Source of the DNA: a virus
Length of the DNA: 41,426 bases
IMG/VR virus record: IMGVR_UViG_3300025096_002119
Span: 1 to 41,426 of that record
Strand: one strand, 5' to 3'
Under the pieces are notes generated by a model that saw only the letters and a program-made list of their open reading frames with translations, did no database searches and was not told the origin of the DNA. This document shows positions 25,259-34,882 of the stretch, piece after piece. The position numbers and the translations under genes were made by a program. The number at the start of each line of letters is the position of its first letter. Positions within the stretch are counted from its first letter, which is position 1.

Positions 25259-26232
25259 AAAAGGCGTTAATTACTGGTATAAATGGACAAGACGGTTCAT
25301 ATTTAACTGAACTACTACTTGAAAAAGGTTATGAAGTACACGGTATTCTTAAAAGAAATTCAGTAGCAGAGAATCAAACTGCTAGATTAGATGACGTGTA
25401 TTCTACTATAAAAGATAATTTATATTATGCTGATATGACAGATATGGCATCTTTAGTTAGAGTTCTACAAGAAGTTCAACCTGATGAGATATATAATTTG
25501 GCTGCACAATCCCACGTTAGAATATCATTCGACCAACCAATTTATACTTCACAAACAGTAGCAATTGGAACTATGAATTTATTAGAAGGTATTAGATTGA
25601 TATGTCCAGGTGTAAGAATGTATCAAGCATCATCTTCTGAAATGTTCGGTAATTCGTTTGATGAAGATGGGTTTCAAAGAGAGACTACACCGATGAATCC
25701 AACGAGTCCATATGGTTGTGCTAAAGTTTTTGGTTATAATTTAGTTAGAAATTATAGAAATTCATATAATTTATTTTTAAGTAATGGAATATTATTTAAT
25801 CACGAATCACCAAGAAGAGGTACAAACTTTGTTACTAATAAAGTTGTAAAAGAAGCAGTTAAAATAAAGAACGGATTATCAGATAAATTATTATTAGGTA
25901 ATTTAGACGCAACACGTGATTGGGGTCATTCAAAAGATTATGTAAATTGTATGTGGTTGATTTTACAACACGATAAACCTGATGATTTCGTATGTTCAAC
26001 AGGAATATCACATTCAGTTAAAGATTTATGTGATTACGTATTTACTAAATTAGATTTAGACTATAGAGATTATGTAGGTATTGATGAGAAGTATTTTAGA
26101 CCAGAAGAACTTAATGATTTAAAAGGTGATTGTACTAAATCACAGAATATATTAAGTTGGAAACACGAATATACCTTCGAATCTATGTTAGATGAGATGA
26201 TAGCGTATCAAAAAAAATTGTATATGAAATAA
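25255..26232 (+). CDS. gmd: GDP-mannose 4,6-dehydratase
   Basis: 325 residues from the ATG at 25255, which gives the family N-terminus MKKALITGINGQDGSYL and an ATGA overlap; an upstream frame extension to 25222 is not needed. Catalytic S127/E129 in SSSEMFG, Y153 and K157 in YGCAK, and NHESPRRGTNFVTNK plus GNLDATRDWGHSKDYV are standard. Slightly shorter than E. coli Gmd (373). With Fcl it forms GDP-L-fucose, or makes the precursor for GDP-rhamnose or perosamine with an aminotransferase. Confidence 0.94.
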   Translation: MKKALITGINGQDGSYLTELLLEKGYEVHGILKRNSVAENQTARLDDVYSTIKDNLYYADMTDMASLVRVLQEVQPDEIYNLAAQSHVRISFDQPIYTSQTVAIGTMNLLEGIRLICPGVRMYQASSSEMFGNSFDEDGFQRETTPMNPTSPYGCAKVFGYNLVRNYRNSYNLFLSNGILFNHESPRRGTNFVTNKVVKEAVKIKNGLSDKLLLGNLDATRDWGHSKDYVNCMWLILQHDKPDDFVCSTGISHSVKDLCDYVFTKLDLDYRDYVGIDEKYFRPEELNDLKGDCTKSQNILSWKHEYTFESMLDEMIAYQKKLYMK

Positions 26233-26251
26233 TAACTTAATATTTATTGAT

Positions 26252-26896
26252 ATGGTTAAATATAATAAATTTCATAGTAATTATTTAGAAGATAAATGGA
26301 TTGCTAATAATTTACAGTTACTTCATAAAGGTGTGTTTGTTGATGTTGGAGCATCAGATGCTATTAAAAGGTCTAATACATATCATTTTGAAATGAATGA
26401 CTGGACGGGATTGTGTATTGAAGCAGATAAATTTTATTTTTCAGATGGTATAGATGACGAAGGTCCTAATAATCCATTACCCAAATTTAGAAAAGAATCA
26501 ATAAACGCTGCTATAGGAGAAATAGAAGGAGAGGTTTTACTTATATCACGAGATAGGAAAGCGTTGTCACAAATATACTCGGTTGAATTTTTTGGTGAAA
26601 ATTCAAGAGCTAGTTATAGTGTAAATTGTTATAAATTAGAAACTATACTACATAAATATAATATCAAATATATTGACATTTTGGATATATCTTGTAGAGG
26701 CCAAGATTGGAAAATTTGGAATTCATTTGATTATAAAAAATATTTACCAAAAGTTATAATAACTGAACATTCTGCACGAGGATTCGAACGAGATGAACGA
26801 GTACGTGATTTTTTAATTAGTACAGGAGACTATGATTTATGTCATATAACAGAACCATATTACATATTCAAACATAAAAGTATTGAATATAAATAA
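26252..26896 (+). CDS. FkbM-family methyltransferase
   Basis: 214 residues. FVDVGASDAIKRSNTYHFE (SAM-binding loop), WTGLCIEADKF (motif II acid) and YIDILDISCRGQDWKIW follow the FkbM pattern; most probably O-methylates a sugar. It follows gmd after a 19-base gap that contains no good Shine-Dalgarno but has TATTTATT at 26241-26248, so its start or expression may differ from its neighbours. Confidence 0.8.
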   Translation: MVKYNKFHSNYLEDKWIANNLQLLHKGVFVDVGASDAIKRSNTYHFEMNDWTGLCIEADKFYFSDGIDDEGPNNPLPKFRKESINAAIGEIEGEVLLISRDRKALSQIYSVEFFGENSRASYSVNCYKLETILHKYNIKYIDILDISCRGQDWKIWNSFDYKKYLPKVIITEHSARGFERDERVRDFLISTGDYDLCHITEPYYIFKHKSIEYK

Positions 26897-26928
26897 TTTT
26901 AATATCACATAGAGGAAAAAAAAGTTTT

Positions 26929-28059
26929 ATGATTCAAATATTTTCAAATTCACTTGGTGAAGATGAAGTAAAAGCAGTAAAAAAAGTATTCGAGTCTAAG
27001 TGGGTCGGTGCAGCAAACGAAACACTTAAATTTGAAAAACAATTTGGTAAGAGATTAAACTCAAAGTATTCTCTATCATTTAATTGCGCAACAGCTGCAA
27101 CTTATGGTGCTATAAAGATACTTGATATCAAACCAGGTGATGATGTTCTTATCCCGACAGTAAACTTTATTGGTTGTGTAAATGCAATAATAGATGCCGG
27201 TGCTAATCCTATATTTTGTGATGTTGATATAAATACATTTAATATAACACCAGAAGAAATTGAAAGAAAAATAACAAAAAATACTACAGCGTTATTGTTA
27301 TTACACTACGGTGGTAATCCTGTACAATTTGATGAAATAAAAGAAGTATCAGGTGATATAAAAATAATAGAAGATAGTTGTAATACTTTATTCTCTAAAT
27401 ATAAAGATAGATATTGTGGAGCTTTAGGTGATATAGGATTTTTTAGTTTTGACGCTATGAAAATATTAGTTACAGGAGATGGTGGAATGATGACCTTTCA
27501 GAATGATGAATATTATGAAATGGCTTTACAGTATCGTTATTTGGGTTTAGTTTCAAAGATAAAATCAGGTGTAGATTCTTTAAAAGAAGATAAAAAAACT
27601 TGGTGGGAAATTGAATTGGGTAGTACATCTGGTAGATTTGTATCAAATGATATTGTATCTGCAATCGGATTAGAACAGATGAAAAAAGTAGATAACTTTA
27701 TTAGTAGAAGAAAGTATATATGGGATACTTACAAAGAAGAGTTACAAAATCTTGATTGGTTAATCTTACCACCAGAACCTGAAGAAAACTGTACATCATC
27801 TTATTTTATGTTCTGGATGCGAGTGAAAAACGGGTGGCGAGATGAATTTGCACAACATATGATTGATAACGGTGTGTATGTAACATTTAGATATTATCCA
27901 TTACACTTAATTGAACAATATAAACAAACGAGTTTATCACTACCAGTTTCTGAAGAAATATCAGATACAACAATTAATATACCAATACATCAAAATTTAG
28001 ATGACAATGATGTTGATACAATCATAGATGTTATCAAAAACTTTAGGAGACACAAATGA
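26929..28059 (+). CDS. DegT-family sugar aminotransferase (second copy)
   Basis: 376 residues. PLP lysine K178 in FFSFDAMKILVTGDGGMM, D149 in IIEDSCNTL, and entry SNSLGEDEVKAVKKVFESKWVG. It shares fold and catalytic positions with the gene at 14398 but little detailed sequence, so it likely acts on another keto-sugar; as it follows gmd, GDP-4-keto-6-deoxymannose (giving GDP-perosamine) is a candidate. Preceded by GAGG. ATGA overlap downstream. Confidence 0.92.
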   Translation: MIQIFSNSLGEDEVKAVKKVFESKWVGAANETLKFEKQFGKRLNSKYSLSFNCATAATYGAIKILDIKPGDDVLIPTVNFIGCVNAIIDAGANPIFCDVDINTFNITPEEIERKITKNTTALLLLHYGGNPVQFDEIKEVSGDIKIIEDSCNTLFSKYKDRYCGALGDIGFFSFDAMKILVTGDGGMMTFQNDEYYEMALQYRYLGLVSKIKSGVDSLKEDKKTWWEIELGSTSGRFVSNDIVSAIGLEQMKKVDNFISRRKYIWDTYKEELQNLDWLILPPEPEENCTSSYFMFWMRVKNGWRDEFAQHMIDNGVYVTFRYYPLHLIEQYKQTSLSLPVSEEISDTTINIPIHQNLDDNDVDTIIDVIKNFRRHK

Positions 28060-28967
28060 AAAAGTTAGCAGTAGTTGTTAGTGGTTGGCATTTTCCAATT
28101 ACATTTTATAAACAGATAAAGAATCAAATTATACCAAAAGGTTGGGAAGTAGATTACTTTTGTGTATCTCATAGAGACCCAAGTATTGCAAGCGATGAAA
28201 AGAAATCTATAATATCAGAATTAAATGAAGGCACGTTAGAGAAACTTGATAAAATTCTATACGAAGACGTACCAACTGTTGAGTGGTTAGAGAGTACAGG
28301 ATGGAAATATAGTTTAGAACCAAATAATTGTGGTGATTGGGCAGTAACAAATCAATGGTTCGAAAAATATGATTATAAAGATTATGAAATGTTATTACTA
28401 ACACACGATGATAATTTTTTATTGAATAATCACTTGTTTGTAAATGTATTTGATAATAGTTTTAATACATTATTTAGAAATGATTACTCATTAAATGATT
28501 TACCTGAATTTAAAAACGCAACACATAATGATTTTTCATCAGTTGAACCTGATGACTGGTTAATATTATCAAATGGGATTGTGAATTGGACAGGTAAAGT
28601 TAGAGGTTCTTTTGATTTTTTCAAAACTGAGTTGATTGATAAAATGGGTGGTAGTTTTGATATGGCTAGAGTTGAGTTAGATAGAACTGGTTTAACTGAT
28701 AATATGGATATGGGTTATTACGGAAACAGTACACCACAGGGTGGGTTAAGTATGAAAGATTGGGAAAAACCAATACAAAACTTTCACGGTTTTATGTATA
28801 AAAATAACTTGTTAGATAGAATTAGATATTTAGCACCTACTTATAGAGTAAGTTCATACTGCCTTGAAGGTGAACGAGGATTGTTATCAAATACATCAAC
28901 ACCTCAAGGTAAAATATATCGTCAAGTTGTAGATAGTTTTCAAGCTGAAGGACTATTAAATGTTTAG
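28056..28967 (+). CDS. Putative GT-A-like glycosyltransferase
   Basis: 303 residues. Opens MKKLAVVVSGWHFPITFYKQI. EMLLLTHDDNFLLNNHLFV (111-129) places H117-D118-D119 where the metal-binding DxD sits. C-terminal half contains NFHGFMYKNNL and a glycine/serine segment. No named family. Context between an aminotransferase and a deacetylase, with 4- and 8-base overlaps, supports a sugar-transfer role. Confidence 0.55.
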   Translation: MKKLAVVVSGWHFPITFYKQIKNQIIPKGWEVDYFCVSHRDPSIASDEKKSIISELNEGTLEKLDKILYEDVPTVEWLESTGWKYSLEPNNCGDWAVTNQWFEKYDYKDYEMLLLTHDDNFLLNNHLFVNVFDNSFNTLFRNDYSLNDLPEFKNATHNDFSSVEPDDWLILSNGIVNWTGKVRGSFDFFKTELIDKMGGSFDMARVELDRTGLTDNMDMGYYGNSTPQGGLSMKDWEKPIQNFHGFMYKNNLLDRIRYLAPTYRVSSYCLEGERGLLSNTSTPQGKIYRQVVDSFQAEGLLNV

Positions 28968-29703
28968 TTATAGTGAATTTAAAAATATAATAAATTTAAT
29001 AAAAATAAATTTACCAATAATTGATTTTGCTGATGTAACTTCACGAACTAAATCATTTTGTGTAGTCAGACACGATATTGAATTTTCAGTAGATAGAGCA
29101 TTAGAAATGGCAAGGATTGAAGCAGATGAGTTAGGTATATCATCTACATATACAGTTCAATTAAGAAATAATACATACAACGCATTATCAGAAAAAAATA
29201 TTAAGACTGTTCGAGAAATTCAAAAGTTAGGTCATAGAATAGGTCTACATCAAAATCCACCAAATTTAAGTGCCGCTAAAATTACGGAGAATATACTTAA
29301 AGACATTGGAGTATTAGAACATTATTATGATTTCAAAATTGATAGATTTGCTTTTCATAGACCAAATTTAAATCCAGAATTATTAGCTTGGTATGTAAAA
29401 GTTGATGATTTAATTAATTGTAATGGTAAATTATTTTTTCATTATTTTAAAAAAGAAAAACCAGAGAAGTTAGATGTAACTTATTTATCAGATTCAAATC
29501 ATTTATGGAAATTTGGACACCCACTTGAGATAAATTTTGATGTTGTAAAAAAACTTCACGTTTTAATGCATCCGTATTCGTGGTCACATTTAGGATATAG
29601 AAATTATGGTAATTTTGTATCATTGATAAGAGAAAGAAATGAAGAATTATTATATTCAATGGATAGTGAAACAAGTACATTCCCACAGGAGTTATTGAAG
29701 TGA
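28960..29703 (+). CDS. NodB-like polysaccharide deacetylase
   Basis: 247 residues. The N-terminal H38-D39 in VVRHDIEFSVDRALEMA matches the catalytic His-Asp of carbohydrate esterase 4-related proteins, followed by ADELGISSTYTVQL, GHRIGLHQNPP and LMHPYSW, which supply further metal-binding histidines. Probably removes an acetyl group from a sugar on the glycan or its precursor. No signal peptide, so it works in the cytoplasm. GTGA overlap with the next gene. Confidence 0.78.
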   Translation: MFSYSEFKNIINLIKINLPIIDFADVTSRTKSFCVVRHDIEFSVDRALEMARIEADELGISSTYTVQLRNNTYNALSEKNIKTVREIQKLGHRIGLHQNPPNLSAAKITENILKDIGVLEHYYDFKIDRFAFHRPNLNPELLAWYVKVDDLINCNGKLFFHYFKKEKPEKLDVTYLSDSNHLWKFGHPLEINFDVVKKLHVLMHPYSWSHLGYRNYGNFVSLIRERNEELLYSMDSETSTFPQELLK

Positions 29704-31067
29704 AACAAAATGTTGTATGGTGGCCTGCTGTAGTAAATGAAATTCATATGAATAAATACGGTGGGTATGATTATTTTCAATACTCAAGAAAAACGTGGGA
29801 GTATTGGTGTGAAAGAAATGATTGTTTATTTGTACCGTTTACAGAACCAGTCGAAGAAGATTTATTTAGGTATAGAATAAACTGGCAGAAAGCTATTTTT
29901 CTATTTGATGAACTTGAAAGAAGAGACATTGAATATGACCAAATTGCTTTAGTTGATAGTTCATTTATGATTAGATATGATACACCTAACTTCTTTGAGC
30001 TGACTGATAGAAAATTTACAGCTTGGCGTGATATGGACAATATGAGATGGATTTATGAAAGTATTCAAGGTTATAAAGATATATTTAATGGGTTTGAATT
30101 AGATATGAGCAAGTACGTTAATTCAGGATTTATGGTATTTAATGAAGAACACAAAGAGTTATTTCAAGGATTCAAACAATTCTATTTAGATAACACAGAT
30201 AAGCTTATTAAGTTACAAGATGAAACAGTAAAAAAAGGTACAGAACAAACACCAATGAATTATTGGTTACAAACTAACGATGTTGATATAAATATAGACT
30301 TACCGTTACCATTTAAACTAACACATTTACAAAGAAAAGAATTATTTAATCATAATTGGCAACTTAATGAAGATAAAACACCTTTTTTTATTAAATACGG
30401 ATATAATTGTAGTTTCAATGGAATACCAAAAGAACAAAGAACTGATTTGATGAAACAAACTTGGGATTTAACCAAACACAATTATAATATTGAAACAATT
30501 AAATATGATAAAATTTTAGATACAATGCCTCATAAAGATACTGCAAAGTATACAACGAGTAGAAAGTTTAAAGAAGATATATTTAAAACATTTTCTGATG
30601 AAAAATATAAAGATTTGACAATGTTAGAATTAGGTAGTTGTCAGGGAAATTCAACTTTAGTTTATAGTAATGTATTTAAAAAAGTATATGGTGTTGAAAA
30701 AGATAAATGGAATATTGAACAAGCGGAGTTAAAGTGTAAAGGCGTAAGTAATGTTGAATTTATTAATGCAGATGTATATTCACCTAACTGGGACTTTCCA
30801 CAAGTAGATGTTGTGATGATTGATGCCGGTCATACTTATGAACACGTAAAACACGATATAGAAAAAGTAGTAAATTATTTTAATAATCCAATTATCATTA
30901 TGGATGATTACGGTAATCCAAATGTAGAAATAAAAAGAGCAATAGATGAAGCAATCAGTTCAGGTCTTGTAACGAAAGGCCCTCATATTGGTGAAGTAAG
31001 TGGATTCAAAACCGCAGCTGGTTGGGTTATGAACGACAGAGAAGGGATTATTTTGAATTATGAGTAA
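29700..31067 (+). CDS. GT-A-like domain fused to SAM methyltransferase
   Basis: 455 residues, GTG start in a GTGA overlap. Residues 1 to about 270 align with the next gene product: EYDQIALVDSSFMIRYDTPNFFEL here versus EYDQVLMIDADTIVHPDCPNFFDM there. The DxD motif is therefore D86-S-S here, so glycosyl transfer may be lost or changed. Residues about 290-455 are a class I methyltransferase: LELGSCQGNSTLVYSNV, VYGVEKDKWNIEQA, VDVVMIDAGHTYEHV. It could methylate a sugar while using the GT-like part for binding. Confidence 0.82.
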   Translation: MKQNVVWWPAVVNEIHMNKYGGYDYFQYSRKTWEYWCERNDCLFVPFTEPVEEDLFRYRINWQKAIFLFDELERRDIEYDQIALVDSSFMIRYDTPNFFELTDRKFTAWRDMDNMRWIYESIQGYKDIFNGFELDMSKYVNSGFMVFNEEHKELFQGFKQFYLDNTDKLIKLQDETVKKGTEQTPMNYWLQTNDVDINIDLPLPFKLTHLQRKELFNHNWQLNEDKTPFFIKYGYNCSFNGIPKEQRTDLMKQTWDLTKHNYNIETIKYDKILDTMPHKDTAKYTTSRKFKEDIFKTFSDEKYKDLTMLELGSCQGNSTLVYSNVFKKVYGVEKDKWNIEQAELKCKGVSNVEFINADVYSPNWDFPQVDVVMIDAGHTYEHVKHDIEKVVNYFNNPIIIMDDYGNPNVEIKRAIDEAISSGLVTKGPHIGEVSGFKTAAGWVMNDREGIILNYE

Positions 31068-31836
31068 GAATTTGGTTTTTATGATGGATATTGATTTAGG
31101 TGGTGACGGTAGATACTCAAGTAGTAGAAGAGCTGCGTATAAATATTCAATAGATAGTTGGAAGAAATGGTGTGATAAAAATGATTGTCGATTATTTGTT
31201 CTTAATGATTTAGTTTTAGAGAAAGAAAAAATGGCTATTTGTTGGCAACGTTATTATTTATTTGATATTTTAGATGCAAATGAAATTGAGTATGACCAAG
31301 TTCTAATGATTGATGCAGATACAATAGTACATCCCGATTGTCCTAACTTTTTTGATATGAGTGAAGGTAAATTATGTGGGGCACAATTTGATGGTAGTTG
31401 GGATTGGGTTTTACGTAGTATAGAAAACTATTCAAAATATGCTTTCGATAATTATATGATGCCTTGGTGGAAATATTTTGATTGTGGTTTCGTTCTTGTA
31501 AATAAGAATCATAAACAGTTTTACAATGATATTATAAACTATTACTTTACTAATCAAAATACTTTAATTCAGTTACAAGATACATTCCACGTTGGTACAG
31601 ACCAGACACCAGTTAATATGTTAGTTCATCAAAGAGAAATAAATTTAAAATTATTACCGTATGAATTTAATATGAGTGATATGGCTAGAAAAGAAATATT
31701 AGGTGATGATTTGTTATTTACAAAAGTTGGTTGGATTTATCAGTATAATGCAATACCAAATAATAAAGACAATCAGTTAACAAATCATTTTATGAAAAAG
31801 ACATATGAACATTTCTATGGAGAGTTAAATGAATAA
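31060..31836 (+). CDS. GT-A glycosyltransferase, intact paralogue of preceding domain
   Basis: 258 residues. Tandem paralogue of the N-terminal half of the previous gene, keeping the metal-binding motif D85-A-D87 in QVLMIDADTIVHPDCPNFF. KYFDCGFVLVNKNHKQFY and VGTDQTPVNMLVHQ match KYVNSGFMVFNEEHKELF and KGTEQTPMNYWLQT in the neighbour. Likely an active transferase. Overlaps both flanking genes by 8 bases, so all three are co-translated. Confidence 0.78.
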   Translation: MSKNLVFMMDIDLGGDGRYSSSRRAAYKYSIDSWKKWCDKNDCRLFVLNDLVLEKEKMAICWQRYYLFDILDANEIEYDQVLMIDADTIVHPDCPNFFDMSEGKLCGAQFDGSWDWVLRSIENYSKYAFDNYMMPWWKYFDCGFVLVNKNHKQFYNDIINYYFTNQNTLIQLQDTFHVGTDQTPVNMLVHQREINLKLLPYEFNMSDMARKEILGDDLLFTKVGWIYQYNAIPNNKDNQLTNHFMKKTYEHFYGELNE

Positions 31837-32860
31837 TAAAATAGCAATAGGTTGTTTAGTACAATGGTATGAAATAGAATTAGTAGAAGAATATCTACAA
31901 AGTGTTAAGAACGCAGTTGATATGATTGATAATAAGAAAGATGTAATCATAGATTTATATTTCAATACTAATGAAACACTTGAGAAATTAGATGAAGATA
32001 AAATCTCTATGAGTTCTATTTGTGATAAGTTTGATAAAATATTGTTTGATATTTTTGGTTATGAAGATAATGATGAAGTAGGTATACTTGGTTGTAATTA
32101 TGACCTAAGATTATCAAACAGAGGTCCAAGTAATAAATTATATACTATAGCTGATTATAGAAGAGATTTTAATAATAACTTTTGTGATGAAGCTGAAGTG
32201 TTAATGTGGGGTGAAACAGATTCACTTATACCTCGACAGACATTTCAGATATTAGATAGACTGCATACAGGTGTAAAAGATAAAACACCAAAATATGTTG
32301 GATTCTTCGCCACTTGTAAAATGTGGGATGATTCTTGGAAAATATTAGAACACCCCGAATTTACTGATAAACCATTTATCGATATGGATAGAGTAGATAC
32401 AGAGAATTGGTGGAGTCTCAGATACAATATGACTATTGATGAAATGAATTCATTTAATGATAAAGTTGAAGAGTTAGATATACAAAATACAACTCAATTA
32501 AAGTTTAATGGTTGTGGGTTAGTGATATCTTCAGAAGTAATAAGAGCAGGTATTAATATACCAAAGAGTGTATTTTTTGTACACGAAGACACAGCGTTTA
32601 TGAATAATTTATTAGTTATGTTTCAAGGTCAATTACCACAATATATTATCAAGAATGTACTGTTAGTTCATAATCGAAAACACGTAAAGAAAAGAAGATA
32701 TGTAAAAGGTGAAGATGAAGTTACACCCGGTGATATTGGTGGTGCAAGATTAGCTCATAATTGGTATGATAAAGCTAATAAATTATCAGAGTTTAATGCA
32801 CACAACTTCTTTAAACAATACAAAATGTACACTTGGGAGGATGTATATGAGGTACATTAA
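31829..32860 (+). CDS. Putative GT-A-like glycosyltransferase
   Basis: 343 residues. IAIGCLVQWYEIELVEEYLQS is GT2-like at the N-terminus; VLMWGETDSLIP (124-135) has E129-T-D131 at the DxD position; FNGCGLVISSEVI and FFVHEDTAFMNNLLV resemble acceptor-side elements. Family not assigned. 8-base overlap upstream; its last codons overlap the start of an EF-hand-like microprotein. Confidence 0.58.
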   Translation: MNNKIAIGCLVQWYEIELVEEYLQSVKNAVDMIDNKKDVIIDLYFNTNETLEKLDEDKISMSSICDKFDKILFDIFGYEDNDEVGILGCNYDLRLSNRGPSNKLYTIADYRRDFNNNFCDEAEVLMWGETDSLIPRQTFQILDRLHTGVKDKTPKYVGFFATCKMWDDSWKILEHPEFTDKPFIDMDRVDTENWWSLRYNMTIDEMNSFNDKVEELDIQNTTQLKFNGCGLVISSEVIRAGINIPKSVFFVHEDTAFMNNLLVMFQGQLPQYIIKNVLLVHNRKHVKKRRYVKGEDEVTPGDIGGARLAHNWYDKANKLSEFNAHNFFKQYKMYTWEDVYEVH

Positions 32861-33023
32861 AAGTGAAAGTGAAAGTCAAAAAAGATGGAATAAACTATTT
32901 TTAAGATATTTTGATTTCAACCAATCAGGTAATGTTAATTGGTGGGAGTATTTGATACCACTAGTGGCTATATTATTAGTGGAAGTGTTAGCAGAAATAA
33001 TAGCTCAATGGGTATTAAAATGA
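32847..33023 (+). CDS. EF-hand-like, single-pass membrane microprotein (second copy)
   Basis: 58 residues. ATG at 32847 chosen because GGGAGG ends 6 bases before it; this start lies inside the previous gene by 14 bases. One EF-hand-like loop D23-F-N25-Q-S27-G28-x-V30-N31-x2-E34 (ending WWE), here with the canonical glycine, is followed by a membrane helix at about 35-55. Same architecture as the protein at 10718 (loop ending D-W-W-E, then helix). Serine/charged N-terminus. Function unknown; ATGA overlap with the next gene. Confidence 0.72.
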   Translation: MRYIKSESESQKRWNKLFLRYFDFNQSGNVNWWEYLIPLVAILLVEVLAEIIAQWVLK

Positions 33024-33949
33024 AAGTAGCATTCTTTTCAGAAACAGGTAATAATCAAAAATATACACGAGACTTTCCAAACGCTCGTACAGAGGTTGCT
33101 TGGTGTTTGGCATTAGATGCTCCAATGTGTGCACTTGATGTTTTACCAAAAGAACATTTTGATTTGGGTATTGTTATTATACCGAAGAATAATCCAAATG
33201 TTAATTTAGATTTTATAAGAAAGTGTTGTGATAAAGTTGCAGTAATGCAAGAAGGTCCTCATTGGTATTTTCAAGACTATGCAGTTGAACAACAGTTTCA
33301 TTATTTCAATACGTTGATGGATGTAGATTGGGTATACTGTCATAATATATCAGATATACAATATTATAAAGGTTTGGGTTGTAAAGATGTAAGAGTGATG
33401 AGAAGTTTAATGTTACCAGATGATATATTACCAAGAAGTGAGTGGGGTGACGGAACTATAATTGGTGGTAATTTTGTCAGTTGGTATGGTGGATTTGATT
33501 CTTATATTGTAGCGAGAGAGATAGGCAATCCAATATCATCACCATCTATGGGTAGAAAACAACCACAAGAAGATTCAATAGAAGATATAAATTATTTACC
33601 TTATTTGAGTTGGAGAGATTGGATAAATCAATTATCACAATATAATATTGGTGTACATCTAATGAGAACACACGCGGCTGGAACATTTGCTATGAACTGT
33701 GGATTTCACGGAATACCTTGTATTGGTTATTATGGATTAGATACTCAAGAGTTTATACATCCACTAACTTCAGTTAATATAGGTGATTTAGAGAAAGCAA
33801 AAGAGATTGCAGTTAGACTAAGAGATGATATTGATTTTTATGATAAATGTAGTAAGACTTCAATAAAATACTTTAAAAGCTTTTATACAGAAAAAGCCTG
33901 GAAAGAAAACTGGAATAATCAGTTCAAGTCAAATAATTATAATAGATAA
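33020..33949 (+). CDS. GT-B-like glycosyltransferase
   Basis: 309 residues from the ATG at 33020 (ATGA overlap; gives MKVAFFSETGNNQKYTRDF). N-domain has ALDVLPKEHFDLGIVIIPK; C-domain has LRDWINQ-like SWRDWINQLSQYNIGVHLMRTHAAGTFAMNCGFHGIPCIGYYGLD, analogous to the donor-binding region in which a conserved acid or small residues hold the sugar nucleotide. Lacks a clear E-x7-E. Probably a divergent GT-B enzyme; specificity unknown. Confidence 0.65.
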   Translation: MKVAFFSETGNNQKYTRDFPNARTEVAWCLALDAPMCALDVLPKEHFDLGIVIIPKNNPNVNLDFIRKCCDKVAVMQEGPHWYFQDYAVEQQFHYFNTLMDVDWVYCHNISDIQYYKGLGCKDVRVMRSLMLPDDILPRSEWGDGTIIGGNFVSWYGGFDSYIVAREIGNPISSPSMGRKQPQEDSIEDINYLPYLSWRDWINQLSQYNIGVHLMRTHAAGTFAMNCGFHGIPCIGYYGLDTQEFIHPLTSVNIGDLEKAKEIAVRLRDDIDFYDKCSKTSIKYFKSFYTEKAWKENWNNQFKSNNYNR

Positions 33950-33952
33950 GTT

Positions 33953-34882
33953 ATGTCAAAAATACCAAATAACATTCATATAATTTATGGTCTATCACCT
34001 ACTTTTGGGTGGGATGAATACGAACATTTCGTATCTGAAGTAGGTAAAACTATGACAAGACCTAAAGCAGACCCGTTCAATATTATAAGATACCTAACAA
34101 TTAAATCAGCTTACGATTTAAACAAACCGGATAATATATTTTTTTATTACAAACATAAACCATATGGTGAGTGGTGGGATAGAGCATTAGATTATATAAC
34201 ACCGGTTGAGATTGAACCACCAACAGAAATATTTGGTAATCCAGTTAATCACTTTGCACATCAAGCTGATGTTATTAGGTTACAACTTTTAATTGAAGAT
34301 GGTGGTATTTATTTAGATTCAGATGTATTATGTAATAAATCATTTGAACCCTTATTAAACATTGAGGGTGACCAAGGTGATTTTATTATGTCAAAAGAAG
34401 GTGATGGTTTGCATAAGTTATCAAATGCAGTTATGTTATCTAAAAAAGGAGCGGAGTTTCCAGAAACTTGGTTAGGAAGATATACAAACTTTAATGATGA
34501 TGTATGGGTTGAACATTCTATAGAACTACCTTATATCTTATCAGAAGAATTTCCAGATAAAGTAACAGTTTTAGGGCATAAAACATTCGCTTGGCCTTTA
34601 TATCATAGTGAACATTTACGATGGTTTTTTAGAAACGGTGTAGATTATGCATTATGTGATTATTCAGATGGTATAGTTAGTAAATTAGGTGGTACATTAA
34701 CTACTGATGAAACGTTTGATGAATCATATGCATTACATCTATGGACAGGTAAAAGTGTTACAAATGAATTTGTAAAAGATTTTCCTGATAATCCAATGGA
34801 AGATTGGATGACAGTTGAAAATATTAGAAATATAGACACACCATTTAATAAATTAGCAAGAAGATTTTTGGAGGATATTTAA
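33953..34882 (+). CDS. GT32-family glycosyltransferase (DxD sugar-transfer)
   Basis: 309 residues. FAHQADVIRLQLLIEDGGIYLDSDV (101-125) is the hallmark of the GT32/OCH1-capsular group: an ADxxR helix followed by G-G-x-Y-x-D-x-D, with D122 and D124 binding metal. IPNNIHIIYG at the N-terminus is also typical (IPKxIHxxW). Likely active. TAATG overlap with the epimerase gene. Confidence 0.88.
   Translation: MSKIPNNIHIIYGLSPTFGWDEYEHFVSEVGKTMTRPKADPFNIIRYLTIKSAYDLNKPDNIFFYYKHKPYGEWWDRALDYITPVEIEPPTEIFGNPVNHFAHQADVIRLQLLIEDGGIYLDSDVLCNKSFEPLLNIEGDQGDFIMSKEGDGLHKLSNAVMLSKKGAEFPETWLGRYTNFNDDVWVEHSIELPYILSEEFPDKVTVLGHKTFAWPLYHSEHLRWFFRNGVDYALCDYSDGIVSKLGGTLTTDETFDESYALHLWTGKSVTNEFVKDFPDNPMEDWMTVENIRNIDTPFNKLARRFLEDI

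Noticed and set aside
26241-26248. TATTTATT here and at 38092 and 40682 as a phage late promoter
   Set aside because: It differs from the T4 late consensus TATAAATA, spacing to starts varies (4 to 38 bases), and AT-rich chance matches are frequent; kept only as a possibility.
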